Source: Aldrovandia affinis (taxonomy: Eukaryota > Chordata > Actinopteri > Notacanthiformes > Halosauridae). From it: a stretch of 64,000 nt of DNA. A program made the position numbers and the translations under genes. The notes beneath the pieces were generated by a model. That model was not told the origin of the DNA, did no database searches, and saw nothing but the letters and a program-made list of their open reading frames with translations. The DNA is taken from assembly GCA_029706075.1 (NCBI GenBank), contig JAINUG010000200.1, forward strand, positions 682,001 through 746,000. Reading direction: 5' to 3'. Positions 47,131 to 60,330 of this stretch are shown in pieces; position 1 is the first letter of the stretch, and each line of letters starts with the position of its first letter.

Positions 47131-50100
47131 CCGCACGGTGCACATTTTAATAAATCAATGCGCTAATCACCGCAGGCAAGTACAGGCACCACTGACGAGC
47201 TTCCCCCTTCCTTTGAGTTTAATTTAATTAGGTTCAACACCAAGACGTCTGACACACACACACACACACAAGCGCAAGGTGTAATTGATTTTTTTCTCCT
47301 CTGCATAAAGTGGAAATAATACAATATGGGGGGAAGAGTCATCAAACGAACAGGGCTGGGAGGAAGTTTATTTAAGCCCCATCAGTTCAGTGCGGGATTA
47401 CAGAGAGCAAATGAAGAAGGCTTAACTCTTAGTGGTAAACCAACTGAGATTTACAGGATGCTAATTAAGTTTGATATCATTGCAGGCAGCCACATTTCTT
47501 TGGGTATGCACGCTTAAAATCTCATGCCGGTCCCGTAAATCTTCAGAAACTAACTTCTCGTAAGGGACGTCGGTGTGACAGGGACGGACTGGACACCAGC
47601 AGGTCCAGCTGTATTGCCGGTCACACTGAAATCCTCAAGCGTGGGCTGCACAGTAAAGGAAGAAATAATGGAAAACTGATTAAAACTTTTTTTTTAAAGA
47701 CTTCTGACTGCTCACTTGATGTAAGGATAGTTGCTAAGGTAAGGAAGTGTTAATCAGATAGATAGGGCATACATACTGTTTAAGCACTTTTGGAGCTGCA
47801 TGCTCTGTCAAACACAATTCGCAGTAATATTGAAAGGAAGAAGGTGAACTCTGTGTGACCCCGTCTTCTGCTAATTTTCTCCTGCATTCTTTATTACCAG
47901 CACAAAGGAGAACGTACATCTCTCTAATTGCTAGAATGGGTGTACACAACCCCTATAAACACCATTTAGAGACCCCTCTGTGAACAAGAGGACTGTAATT
48001 ACAGACCTAAAGAAGTGTAAGTGCAAATAGCTGGGTCATTAGCAAAACAAAGCGGGTCACTTGGCCTGAGTTAAATCTGCTTGTGAATGGCATGCTTTGC
48101 ATTGCCTGGTCCTTTGGCTGTAAAAACACACACAGGCTCCCAGCCACAATACATTACAATACTACTGTATATATACAGTAGAATTGTTGTTGTTGAACAT
48201 TAGGACTGTTTGAATTCATTGTGCTCAGTCTGTTCTGAAGCCTGCGGACGTTGCGCCCATTTGTATTCAGTCATGTCCTCCAGTCCCACGTTTATACAGT
48301 GCCATCAGCACAAAGGACACTTTTTGCTATTGCAACAGCTATACAGGGGAATGGCACCTGCATGTCCATCTCAAAGAAAAAAAACAATTCAAGCATCACT
48401 TCACAAGACAATGATTGACAATTTCACACAATGATTGAGACTGATTCACAATTTATTAGCTGCATGTCTTTATCATCTATTCTTGAATTATCAATCAATC
48501 AACCAATAAATAGATAAAGTAATCTATTAATCAGTCATCTAATAAATCAGTCAGTCAATTGAAAATTATTTTCTATTGTATCTGCAGAATCTTGAAACTA
48601 GTGAGAATTTCATAACAGAAAGACTATTATGCAAAACAAGAAAAACAGTACAGATATGAACAGACATTTTGTAATAATCTAGATATGCGATATACTCCTA
48701 CATGAAGATCAACTAACATGTTGTGCAATTCAGATGTGATACAGATAATAAAACTTAGGTCATTTCTCAGATAATAAATGATTTGAGCATTAGGGGCTAG
48801 CATGAAAAAATATATTTAACATGCCTACACACAAATACAGGGACATGTACACACACACATACACCAAACAGCATTTGGAGTGTGCCTCCTCGCACCACTG
48901 TGTGTGAGCCGCTTGAGTGTTGCCCAGGGCACTTCCAACCCACACAGCCTGTCAGCTCATCCCAGCAAATCTCTAGAATGGAGCAGCTGGCCTCCCCTGT
49001 GCTGCCCGTGCCAGCGTCCAACACATTTTCCCCATTTCTAAACATCAGGCCTATATGAAGTAAATCAGGACATCCATCTGCCCATAATACTGTAAAAATG
49101 AAGGACGCAAACTGCTTGACATCCGATACGCAACAAATGTGAACAGCTGCTGATCGCTTAACTAAGCTCTCACTACTGAGAAGCACACGGCTCCTCTTCC
49201 CCCCTTCTTTCCTGAACCAGGAAGCATGAGTCCAGTCCTCCTGGGGCCTGAGGATGAATATTCAGCCTGTCGGTCTGAACTTTACACCAATTTGTAGTCA
49301 ACCACAAAAATAAAAATCTTCCAGGAAAGCAACAAAAAAAAACCCATCATGGCAGGGAGGCAACAATCTTTATCAATTTATTTATTGTGTTCTTTGACTT
49401 TTTGTTCAATATTTGCTCTGTGTTTATGGATTCTGCTAAGGGAGAGACAGCTGCATGCTCTGAGCTGCTGTGGCATCCATTTGAATGTGCAACCTGCTTC
49501 TGCACAAATAATGTAACACACCATATCTGAACTCCAATGATGCAGGCCCTTCCTTTCTCCAGCTAATGAGGGGTATTGGAATTTCAGTCTGTGTACGTGT
49601 TTGCTTTTTTAACCAAAATTGTGCACTGATTAGCTTTTTGTATTAAAACCCTTCATATTTGGCCAGCGCTGTTCTGTGTTGATTACTTCAGGTTTAGAAC
49701 CCAAACTAAACCTTTTTGAACTCATAATTTATTTATGACATCTTGTTTGCCTTGTCAAACTGTGGCCTTGCTTCTGGTGCCAGCAAGTGTCCCAGTGCCC
49801 CATTTCTGCATCTCACAAGGCTAACCTGTATTAATATTTTAAATAAGTAAAGCAAACGGTCTCCAGTCCACCTGTGATTGACAGCTGGAGCAATCTGCTA
49901 TTCAGATTATTTATGCATTGTGGAGATGTGGTTTGTTTTCATAAAAAACAAAAACATACAACAGAAAATAAAAGCTATTTGTCCATCAATTGTTTTTCAG
50001 CGTTTAATCGAATAATTCTTCTTTGAATTCTTAGTCTTGTAGCTTTTATCACGAGATGCAGAGGCAACATGAATAAAATATTTGCTCCAAGCTCAAATAA

Positions 50101-52388
50101 TTGTTTTTGCTTTTATTATTTCATGGTCCACATTTTGCAATCTGTCTACCTTGTTTTGTTACTTTCTTCCACCCTTGAAATCGAAAATCACAGTTTAAAT
50201 CAAAACAAAATAACCAAAAAAGAGCACAAAATTGAAATCGTAGTTGTATAATCTAAAACATGCTGAACATTTTAATAGAGCGTTCGTTAAAAAAACGGGT
50301 GAACTTCAAATCTTAATTCACATTTCATATACTAATCATGTACGAGTATTCAGAGTCAATCAGAGAGCTCCCAGCTTTATGATAATTACGAATACACTCA
50401 TTGTTTGATTCCTCCAGTTACACAGTACACAGCATCCTGAATGTATGAGTTAGAGCCAGTAGCGGTGTCCCTGTTTTTGCCATGTGCTATCAATAAAATA
50501 AATCTTGCCTGTTTCTCAGTATGCTAAAATTCTATGCCTGCATGAATTACTGTATACAGAAATCTGTTGGTATATAGCGGCTGAGGTAGCAGTGTAACCT
50601 CTCAAACCGTTGTCTGTTTGCACTGTACCTGATTTTGAATGATGGCTCTCTGGGTGTTTTGTAGAGTTGTCTCGAAGGTTTGGGATTTTTGTGGTAAACC
50701 AGAGGGAGGAAATGGCTGGAGTTCAAATCGTTGCTGAAACACTCACACAATCACACTTCATACCCCGATGCTGTTCGTCAGCAGCCAACAACCATCCTCT
50801 TCCACAATCAAGCCATTTATCTTCACTGATCCAACACCTACCCATGAAAATAACTTTGGTCGTTACAGAAATCGGCCTTGCAACCTTTCATAGGCCTTGC
50901 TTTTTGCAATTCAACTATCAACTATTCAACTTCTACGGTGAATGCACAGAAATACTAATTGGGCTATCTCAGACTCAACCAATGTGACAACTATTTGACT
51001 AGTATCATGTGGGTGAAATCTGAAAGCATAGCAGTAACACAGCTATTACTGTTCTTATGTATTTTTTCTCTGGTGACTGTGATATCACCATGGATCTATG
51101 GGAAGCAATGTTACAAACACAGTCTGGTCGTCTCCCCCGTCTATCAGTCCATCGGTCATCAGGTTGTCTGTCTGCCTGATTAATCTTTCTGATCTTGTCT
51201 GCCTAGCACGGTCATGCATTTCGATGTGCCAGACTAAACCCTGCAATCTTGTCTGAACTTGAACATTATTGATGTTCAGGCTCACGAAAAATGATATCAT
51301 CTCACTTTACTTTGTCAAAAGAACATCCCGATACTAAACCCTAATTACTGAATGTTGTCATCATTCTATTTTAAATGCAAGACTCATCAGTGGTATACCA
51401 CAGACAAGATTGTGTAAGCCCTATTGCTGTAGAATTAATCTGTATAAACACTGTGAAAGGAAAAGTGGGTATACTGTTGGTACTGTACAGATTCACTCAT
51501 TTCTAATTCACTAATTTTACTTTTTGCAACTGTATACTTTACGTTTATAATTACACTTTAACATTGCTTTATAAAATAGTGTTATGTTTATTTAAGCAAA
51601 CAAATGCATCATTGTCTTACCCGTTTCAACAAAACAGATTTTGTGACTGTTATGTTCTCAAAATCTCATTTCCATCTTTAGGTATCAGCAATGAGGTCAA
51701 AGTCAATGACAATAGCTGTCTTCATTTGCTAAAGTTTATACTTTTTTTCTGCCATCCTTTGTGTTTTATTTGTGTATAGCCCTCATGAGGATTTTGATCA
51801 AACTGCAGACTGTTTATTTTGAATGAGAAGTGCTGTCAGCAATCACTGCATCCTTCTCCCTCGGTGGTCCCACAACATTGTAACATTGTATGTTGTGTTT
51901 ACCAAGAGGCCATGAGAAATGGCTTCCCAGGAGACACACCGGAGCTGACCTGCAGGGAAACACGTCAGGAGCCTGCGGACTGAGGATCTGTCATTCTGCC
52001 AGTTTGTGTAATGCAGAGCTGTGTTTATAATCCTGCAGCTATTATGGAAGATAAAATAATGTGTAATTCATAATAATTCATAACTCATAATAGTTCATAC
52101 TTGTCAGGCACATATGCTACATTATTGGGCCTGACCAAGACCATTACCTTAACCCCCTGGTCTATCCCTCAACTTAAGCCTGGAAAGGAACCGAAGACAG
52201 AAGTGTTATGACTGTCCAGTTCAGACTTTGTACATATCATTCACAAATCACTGATAGTGAATAATAAGTCACTGCTGAGCGATTTTAAAAAAATGCCTCA
52301 GAGATTACACCGAATAGCAGTATAAACCGCAAGGAATGTGTCATGGGTGGAATTCAAACCCGATGCCAGCCCTGGCCACTCAGAAGCC
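47131..52388. other. repeat-poor region, no exon seen
   Basis: Candidate conserved blocks, GC-balanced and repeat-free, lie at 47,131-47,520, 47,560-47,650, 48,880-49,290, 49,540-49,900 and 51,790-52,030. A (CA)n run is at 47,252-47,271, and ATCA/ATAA low complexity at 48,489-48,560. No mobile element could be bounded. Confidence 0.4.
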
Positions 52389-53012
52389 TGAGGCCATGTC
52401 CACACTAATGCAGAGACATTTAAAAACACAGTTTTTGTGTCAAAATGTCCACACTAACGTTTCCACAACGTTTTTGAAAGGTTTTTTGAAAAGTTAAAAA
52501 GTTTGGGGTCCACACTGAAACGCCAAAAACGCTTACATTTCTTTCATGGGCATCTGCAGGAAACCTGAGACAGCAACAGGGCAGGTTTCTGCCATTTCCA
52601 CCAACTGTGTTTCCAACATTTTCGAAGCACTTTGTTTACAAGTGCAAAGATACAGTGTTCTAGTAATTTAGTTAAGATTCTCAAAATGTCCAAATCACAA
52701 GACAAACAGAGACAAAATCACCATTCCTTGTACAGTTTGTAACGCCAAACTCGCGGAGATCTGTTGCACAGCAGCTGTGAATATAAAGTGCTTTATCTCT
52801 TCATGACAATCATACGTCAGCCTTTTCGAAACCCTCCGTCTTCCCCATCTATACTACAACCACCGTTTTCATATTTATCCACTTGGGAGAGCATCTTTGA
52901 AAAGGTCAATTTTAGGTGGACGAAAGCACCGTCTTAGTGTGGACGGAAGGCCAAAGCGGAGAAAAAAATGTGCGTTTTCAAATATATCCCCATTAGTGTG
53001 GACATGGCCTGA
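52389..53012. mobile_element. Harbinger-like nonautonomous element with TGA TSD
   Basis: TIRs GGCCATGTCCACACTAATG at the left (from 52,392) and the same sequence inverted at the right (ending 53,009) are bounded by TGA on both sides (52,389-52,391, 53,010-53,012). A 3-bp duplication of form TNA and GG-starting TIRs fit PIF/Harbinger. The interior repeats TCCACACTAA blocks near the ends and encodes nothing intact. With a 3-bp TSD the superfamily call is tentative, but the element itself is clear. Confidence 0.75.
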
Positions 53013-53025
53013 GTGACTACAGCTT

Positions 53026-53082
<57 letters not shown>
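53026..53082. repeat. (TAG)n trinucleotide microsatellite
   Basis: About 19 perfect TAG units lie just outside the Harbinger-like element. Confidence 0.99.
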
Positions 53083-53819
53083 TCTTGTAGTCAGGATCAG
53101 ACCTTCATTGTATTGAAGAGGGTGGAGGCCTGCCCAACAAGACTCATGGTTAGCGTTGCCGTTGCCATGGGTTATTGGGCCGTTTTGTCTCATAGCTCTT
53201 GAGGATGGATGTGCAGGATGGGTCCAAGACCTGTTGGTCCAAGACCCCCACAGGAAGTGGGGAAAGGTTGGGAAGGGCTTGGGGATGGCAGGCAGAAGAG
53301 GCCTGCTGTGTCAGAGATGGATCAGTGGGCCCCTTATTCTAGTGGATGCCTCACGCCCAGATGGTGTGTGGCCTGACAAATGAGGGCCAACAGGGGTCAA
53401 GGGGCGGAGCTCCCACATCTAGTTGATGTATAGGTGTTTTGAGGCAGTAGTCATTATAATTATATGCAAATCATGTTCCATTTCATATTGTCACGAGGGG
53501 CCTGTTGGCACTTAAGTGATGACTCTTAGTTTTGATAATTAAAATGGTGTCATTTTCTTTTATTATGGACAAACTATTATGTTTGGCTTTAAAACGGTAG
53601 TAAGTTTAAAAATGCAATATATTTATGCATATTTTTTCATCTTTCCATGCGTATTGGGCAATCGAAAGCTGTGCACCAAGGCAAGTATCATGTATTATGG
53701 ACACTGAAATCATTATGAAGATGCACAATGCTACCTATGATTATTAACAATGCAGCATTCAATTAAACATACAATACAAGTCTACATAAAAAATGTAAGT
53801 GTTTTGCTGGAAATGTAAT
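53083..53819. other. spacer, GC-richer at 53,100-53,420
   Basis: An open frame at 53,156-53,383 lies in the GC-richer part, but no motif is recognised. The rest is AT-rich. Confidence 0.4.
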
Positions 53820-54320
53820 GGAAATTATGTTTGCCTGAGAATCTTTTTTCTTCCTTCTTCTTTTCAACTGCATGGTGTCCTTTTCTGTGATGTGTTTTAA
53901 CAGAGAGCCTCCTGTGATGAATCAGATAAGGTTGATGTGTCAGGCAGCAGAAGTATAAAAAAATGGCTTAAATTACCCTCTTCACGGAGTTTGCATTACC
54001 CATGGAGTGTTGTTTTTATCGCGCCAGTGTTGACATTCATTAGCACTTGTCTGAGATTTGTCACATTTTCATTCATGCCTTTTCTCTCCTCTCAGAAGCC
54101 ATTGGTATCCATTTAAGTCTCTGTATTCTGCAAACAGATGCTATCAAGCAAAGAAAATGTTTTGTCTGCCTTCCATTAGCAAGACAAACGGCCCCTTCAA
54201 GACATCGCATGTCAGTACGCAGAAAACACATCGCAGCCCAAAAGAAAGCCAAGCATGTAGGATGTAAGACTTTTTCTCTTTTTTTCCACTTTACGATCAC
54301 ACAACCCTCAGTTTAACTGT
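53820..54320. promoter_or_regulatory. candidate conserved noncoding element
   Basis: A repeat-free block with GATGAATCAGATAAGG, TTCATTAGCACTTG and TTTTATCGCGCCAG. Overlapping open frames on both strands (69-89 codons) have no splice-bounded exon structure or motif. Regulatory use is inference. Confidence 0.3.
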
Positions 54321-56149
54321 TTAACATCTCACCTTAAACGAAAAAGATTAAAATACCTTACACTGGCGAGCAAACGGATACCACCAAGGTGAAAATGTAA
54401 GGTCAATAATTTGGGTAAAATGTTGCTGATGCCAAAGGGGAACAAATATAGTTACAAAATTAAGTTGGGTATTAAATAACTTAATTGATATATTAAATGT
54501 AATTCCCCAATTTGCAGTTATTTCACTAAATTCAATGTCAACAACCGTGATAACACAGGGATTACACTCACCAGTGCACCAAGCAAACAGGAGTCATAAT
54601 AGAGCTGCAAACTCATAATACAGACTGGTGGTTGCGCACAATATCAAGTGATATGCTTCATTAAAATAGATATAGTTCTACAGTAGCATTGTTTTGACAG
54701 TTTCAAATAAAGCTCAATAAACATCTATCTGAAAAAAACCTAATAAAACATTTTTATTCCAGTTTCCGTGCAACGGAAGACTGTGAAAAGGTCAGTTCCA
54801 TTTGTAAAAAGTACAAAATAAATTTTAAAAGATCAGTATTTGAGGCTATGAAGCACCTGTCAAAACAGTTATAATCTAAACAGAGACAAACCAGAGACAT
54901 GCCGATGTGCTGCATTAGGGAGATGCCTCTTGCAAATGCCAGCTGAAGCTATACTAACATATCGAAACGCAGACAGTTTCACCAAATATTAGCTCACGTT
55001 TATGGGCCAATATGATTCTGTTTACCATGTGTGGTTAAATTTAATAGCCTTCCAAACTGCCCAAACTAAACACTCAATAACACATACTGTAAAGCAATTC
55101 ACATTCCATCTCTATCCATTCAGGTATGCCTGTTTTGAACTCTGTAACTTTTGGAGCAGTGTGCTATCATGAATAGAATCAGATAAAATAACAGCATAAT
55201 ACAAAGCCAGAAATCACTAGTCACCTCAATAATATTTCCACTTCACTATGAAGTGATGATTTTGATGAATGCAGCAGTGCACAATGCAAAACACATTTTT
55301 TTTTTTTTTAGATAAAAGAGATAAAAATACAGTTGCCTGACCTTTCTTTATTTGCATAATAGAGCTAATTTATTTTCATATTTGCCTTTTGTAACGATAT
55401 TAGAACAGCATATTGCTTGCCCACCACTACTTGGTCACAGATTGAGCTCACATCCAATCATTTAAAAAGACAGAGAAGTGAACTGTGAACTGCCCTCCAA
55501 GACCAAACCTTTCTGAATTACATTTAACATTTACAAAAGTTGACCATTTACAAAAGTTGTTTGGGCATGGGTATTATGTCGAATAGCCTACAATGTAGTT
55601 ATATTTTTTATGGAATTTATTAATCACATACAATTACAAATCTCTTCCAAAATTGCAATGTAGTGCTCCAAACCATGTAAATGAATGTATGTTTTATGTT
55701 CTGTATTATTTTACCATGCTGTACCAAATTGCCACTGCAAACGGCAGACATTCAGTTATACAGACTTGAACTGTTCACACAAGATGTACAGCCCCAGAAA
55801 AGGATGGTAGAGATTTTTAGAATGTTGTTACAGCTGTTAGCTTTTTTTCTTTCTTTTATTCCAGTGGAAGTGAAAAAAAAAGCAAAAAAAGCAAATCATC
55901 TCACGAAGAAACAATTAACAAGCTCTCTTTGTTGAAAAAAAAACAGCTGAATGCCAAGGACAGGCCACAGGGCTCCACAAGTAGTCAATGTGTAACTCAT
56001 TCAATCTGTTGCCGTTACGAGGGATAATTTGATTGGATAGATTGAATTGCTAACAACATCTGACACAAGCAATGAACTTGGCCTCTGTGACAAAGGCAAA
56101 ATGCTCGCGGAGGGATAAATGCAGAGAGACGGATGGCTTTCCTTGATGA
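54321..56149. other. unique AT-rich DNA
   Basis: A poly-T run at about 55,297-55,309 and A-rich patches near 55,872-55,890. No feature recognised. Confidence 0.5.
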
Positions 56150-56370
56150 AGGGAGTGACTGATGGCTTAAGCAGAGTGAATTAGTGCATCGCGGCCCATC
56201 GGCGGGCGTGGGGCAGGTCAGTTAACGACAGACCGCATTAGTCCCCGCTGAGCAAATGCTGATTGTCAGGCTGCACATGGACAGAGCCAGGAGCTCCCGG
56301 ATCCCTGGCCGCGCGCCGCGTGCTTTCCGTCCCAGTGACTGCGATCAAGCCCGTACTCCGCAACCTGCAC
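56150..56370. promoter_or_regulatory. second CpG-rich island without a recognisable gene
   Basis: A dense CpG core (CATCGCGGCCCATCGGCGGG and CCTGGCCGCGCGCCGCGTGC) lies within an otherwise AT-rich stretch. No open frame of note. It could be an orphan island or an enhancer with GC-rich sites. Confidence 0.4.
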
Positions 56371-58277
56371 CAATCTCTTCTGTCACTCCATTAAACAGAA
56401 TGTATTACCCATCTCACGTCCAATGGGGAAGGTGACGGGGAAAGTCATGTTGACCTTGAATGCTGGGCTGAGGCTCTGCTGGCTGCATTTCTTTAAAAGA
56501 ATTACACATAAAGAGAAAAATAAGACATATTTATTTGTTTGGTTAAAGTTAAACTGATTCAGTAGGTGGTTTGTGGCAAGCTTAACCAATAAATATACCT
56601 TTTCTTTCTAGGTCTTCAAAATTCTTGCTAGATCTTCACACGACAACCTTTTAAAACCTAAAAGATTTATTACATATATGGGGTAGTGATATGGTCAAAT
56701 GTGGTACCATTGTTAGGTTTCAGTTGCATGAACCCCTCGTTTTACATTAACAAAGTAAAGCACAAAGGTAAAGAGTTTTGTGGCCTGTGGATTCACAGGA
56801 CAGCAGTAGCACGCAGGAGGGCGAATGGTGGGAAACACAAGACCTGACGCGGCAGAAACACAGGAAGGTAAAACAAACAAATGTCTAATAATTATTCAAG
56901 CAGAATGAAACAAATTCCCTCCTTACAGTAGCAATGGTTAATGATTAACATGAACATTTTTAAGATACATTTTTTTACAGATTTAAATAATATACATAAA
57001 AAACACTTAAAATGTGAAAAATAAGTTGGTGAATAATTTTGTTGTTTACACAGAAGCAAATCCTCTTGTGATTTATATATCACATTTTCTATCCAACACA
57101 GGTGTGATGAATTCCTTATTGGAATGATCCCTTCCTAAATATGAATTACAGCAGGGTAAGTATAAACAGTCCAATATACTAATATACTACATATGAACAC
57201 ACATTGATTAATATACCACATATGAATACACATGAATTGGTGTGGTCACTTCAGGGGGTCAAGTCTAGTCTTTCCTCTGCTTTACTTTTTTAGGCTTATG
57301 TATGGATATTGCAGCCAAAAAAAGAGTTCTCTAAATATTTATTGGCTGATGAAATCCTTCCGTTTGCCAAAATAAACTGCGGGGAGACTGTGGCACATTC
57401 CATCTCTCTAAAGACTCAACTGACAGCAGCCCACAAAAAAATATTTTTCTTTTCAGACGCAGACTCCAGGATATGTACAGGAGTACCTTGATGGCCATCT
57501 GATAAACTAATCCAGATTCCATACAACAGGCATTCTTTCCCAACAAGATTGAGTAAATAGACAAAATGTGGGTGCGGTTCAAGAATTTGGGTTTTGTGTC
57601 ATTAAACACGCTTCAGAATTGTAATACAATGGTCTGCAGCTGGTTTTCAACATAGTTTCTTAAATGATGAATGCTTTTTTTTACAATTGTATCATGTTCC
57701 TAAGTTTCCAGTTCAGATGCACTTTGCAGCTCTGCTGTAACTACTGAACCAGTCTGCCAAAATCAGCTACGTATGTCTAAATATTTTATAATTGTGACCT
57801 TTTTTAATGAATGCGCCCTTTTTCTACTGTATGTGTGGTCTGTTTAAGCATGCGTATATAAAATGAAGTCAGCGGCAATGGGGAATTAATATAAACGGAG
57901 TGCAGGTACAAATAGAAATAATTGGGGCCATTTAAAAGGAAAACAATTAAAATGGCTTATACATTTCAATATTTTCACGTGCAGCAGTGTATTTGCACCC
58001 CATGGACATGTCTCAGGATTTGGCATGATCAGACAAACCCTCAGGGGCTTTGAATGTTGGTCGTCTCAGCCATCCAAAGGCACTCAATTTACCAAACCAA
58101 GCAACATTACAATCAATTGGATAACTATATACAGCCGTTCATTTAACCGTCACAGAAAAGGAAAGATCTCCCATATTAATTCACTCCATTCATTAGGCAA
58201 AAGTCGAGGTGTGATCCGTGCTTGACCCCCCATGCGGGTGGAGAGCCACTTAATCTCAGAGGAATTGAACGGGCAGC
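56371..58277. other. mixed DNA, candidate conserved block
   Basis: No gene. The block at 57,860-58,260 is repeat-free and carries GGGGAATTAATATAAACG and AAACAATTAAAATGGC, typical of developmental noncoding DNA. Confidence 0.4.
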
Positions 58278-58501
58278 TTAACCGCTGAATAATAAAGTGT
58301 CCTCAGCCACGGATTAACCATGTCTCTTAAACCACAGAATAACCATGTGTTTCGACCACAAAATAACCATGTTTCCTCTACCACAGAATAGCCTTGCCTT
58401 TTCAACAGCAGAATAACTTGATTTCTTCAACTGTGGAATAATGATGTATTTTTAAACGCGGAATAAGCAAGCCTCTTCAACGACAGTATAGCTATGTCTC
58501 T
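58278..58501. repeat. diverged 25-bp tandem repeat, nine units
   Basis: Nine consecutive units align with a constant 25-bp period (one unit is 24 bp), starting at 58,278, 58,303, 58,328, 58,353, 58,377, 58,402, 58,427, 58,452 and 58,477. The approximate consensus is TCAACCACAGAATAACCATG followed by TCTCT. The GAATAA core is the best-kept part; the flanking CCATG varies between CCATG, CTTGA, TGATG and GCAAG. The period is not a multiple of three and stops occur, so it is not a coding repeat. The units are heavily diverged, so it is an old minisatellite. Confidence 0.88.
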
Positions 58502-60330
58502 GGGGCTGGACCACAGGGCCAGGTAAACACCCACAGTCCGTAGTCAGGGAGAAGAGCATTGAAACAGCACAGACAGATGGGGACACGTGTGTGAGGCTGA
58601 GCTGAGCCGAGACCTCACATCAGTTGCCACCCACTTTTAGTAATGCACATAATGGAGGAAAGTCTAAAGACAGTTAAAGTAAATTAGACTGCTTGTCATT
58701 GAGCCATAAGCACACAACCGAAAAAATAATGTTCCCCCCGTGAACAAGTAGTGTCACTGGAAAACCTTTCAGTATAACAAGAAATAAGACTGATTTATGA
58801 TTTATGTAAAAACATAATAAAACCCAGTGTTTGGCTGGCTATACTGTACTCTGCCATATATTCATAAATCAGCCTTATAAGGACTGCTGAGATGTAGGGT
58901 ATGCTGAGGCACATGATGGCGTTAATGTTATTTCACTAGCGTTTCCCAGAAACCTTGAAATTAACATCAAACTGCAATTCCTTGTACATGTAAAACTTGG
59001 AATAGTAATGCTCAACTTCAGAGAACAAACCTGGGTTCCCAGAAGTTGCAAGAACATACAGTGTAGGTGTGTCTCTGTACAGTTAATGAAAAGAACACCT
59101 GAACTCCATTATGTAATGTATTTATTTTGTTATTAACTTACCTCAGTAGTATTAAAAATGATCACTGTGTACATTATGACAGTGAGTTATGTCATGCTCG
59201 TGACAGTGTTGCGTAGGCTTTATGGCATATAGTTGCACTGAAGCATTACCACGTTTTCTACCAAGTGTAAGACCATTTGCCCCGCTCCCAGAATAATTCA
59301 ATAATGGACTCCCTCTGCAAATTCTCTCGATGACAGCCAGGCCTGACGATTTGATGGCCGCACTGATATCTGGAACAAGGCGCTGTAACCAGAGAATGCT
59401 TGACTGTGGTGAAAGTTTACTCACCAATGCCAGCTCAGGCGAATGCTCTCTGCCGCCCAGGCCCCTTTCCCACGTATCATGTTTGATCGCTTCAGTTGGC
59501 AGGTTTTGTCACGGTCGGCCCGGGTCGTCTTTCCTCCCGAAGGACCCAGGGGTTTGCATCCAGCGGGGGGAGCATTTGCCCATACTAATTATGAATGATT
59601 CATACTCTGCAGTCTTACGGTACATATCTGCAGTCAGCTAGCTTTACCACGAGTTTATATAAATCAATTCAGCGCTCAAGCTGATTAATCATGAGACTGC
59701 CTGCCTTTTAAGGGTACAGTATATCATTTTCACGTTGCTGTCAGAGATTACTCCGATAATACTTTGTCTGCACATCACATGAGTAGAGTGTAAGTTTACA
59801 CGCTTAAAGTGGTCATAGTTTCCCCTTTCCTTTTAGCCATTTTTTCATTTTCAAAAGAAAGATAATACTATACTAGTTCCAGTTGCGATTCATTGGCTTG
59901 AAGTAGAGGAGGCTGAAACCCATACCTTTAAACCGATGATCACTCTCAACCAAATGTTTGCATTTGGATCTCTTGATTATCAATCAAGCAATGAATTAGC
60001 TGAATAATCAATATCAATTGGTATAGCATCCAAATTGTATTTTTGTGATAGCATTTTTCGTTACATCACAAAATTGTTTAACATTTTCTTATATCTACAG
60101 ATTATCTGAACTTGTAGATAAATGTAGGCTACTCTGTACCCAAATTCAAAGAATACTGACTTTGTATATATCTGTTAATCTGATATGTGCAGATCAGGCA
60201 GTTTAATGTTCAAAAAGACGACAGAAGTTTTTGCCAAACTGAAGTTTGTTTACTAGCCTTTATTGTGCATTTATCAAAGCTTGTTCGCTATATGGTTAAC
60301 AGAGGGATTGAAGTTAAATGTATCATTTAT
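58502..60330. other. mixed DNA, candidate conserved block
   Basis: No exon recognised. The part at 59,180-59,720 is repeat-free and CpG-bearing (CACGGTCGGCCCGGGTCGTC), ending in CTAATTATGAATGATTCATA. Open frames there lack motifs. Confidence 0.4.

Noticed and set aside
46768-47145. 125-codon minus-strand open frame
   Set aside because: It overlaps the CpG island, where stop codons are rare by composition. No motif, and a competing frame exists on the other strand.
54047-54316. 89-codon open frame as a host exon
   Set aside because: Frames of similar size exist on both strands, with no splice-site pair or protein motif. Better explained as noncoding DNA.
58278-58501. CRISPR-like array
   Set aside because: Units are directly contiguous with no unique spacers, strongly diverged, and in an animal genome. 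It is an old minisatellite.
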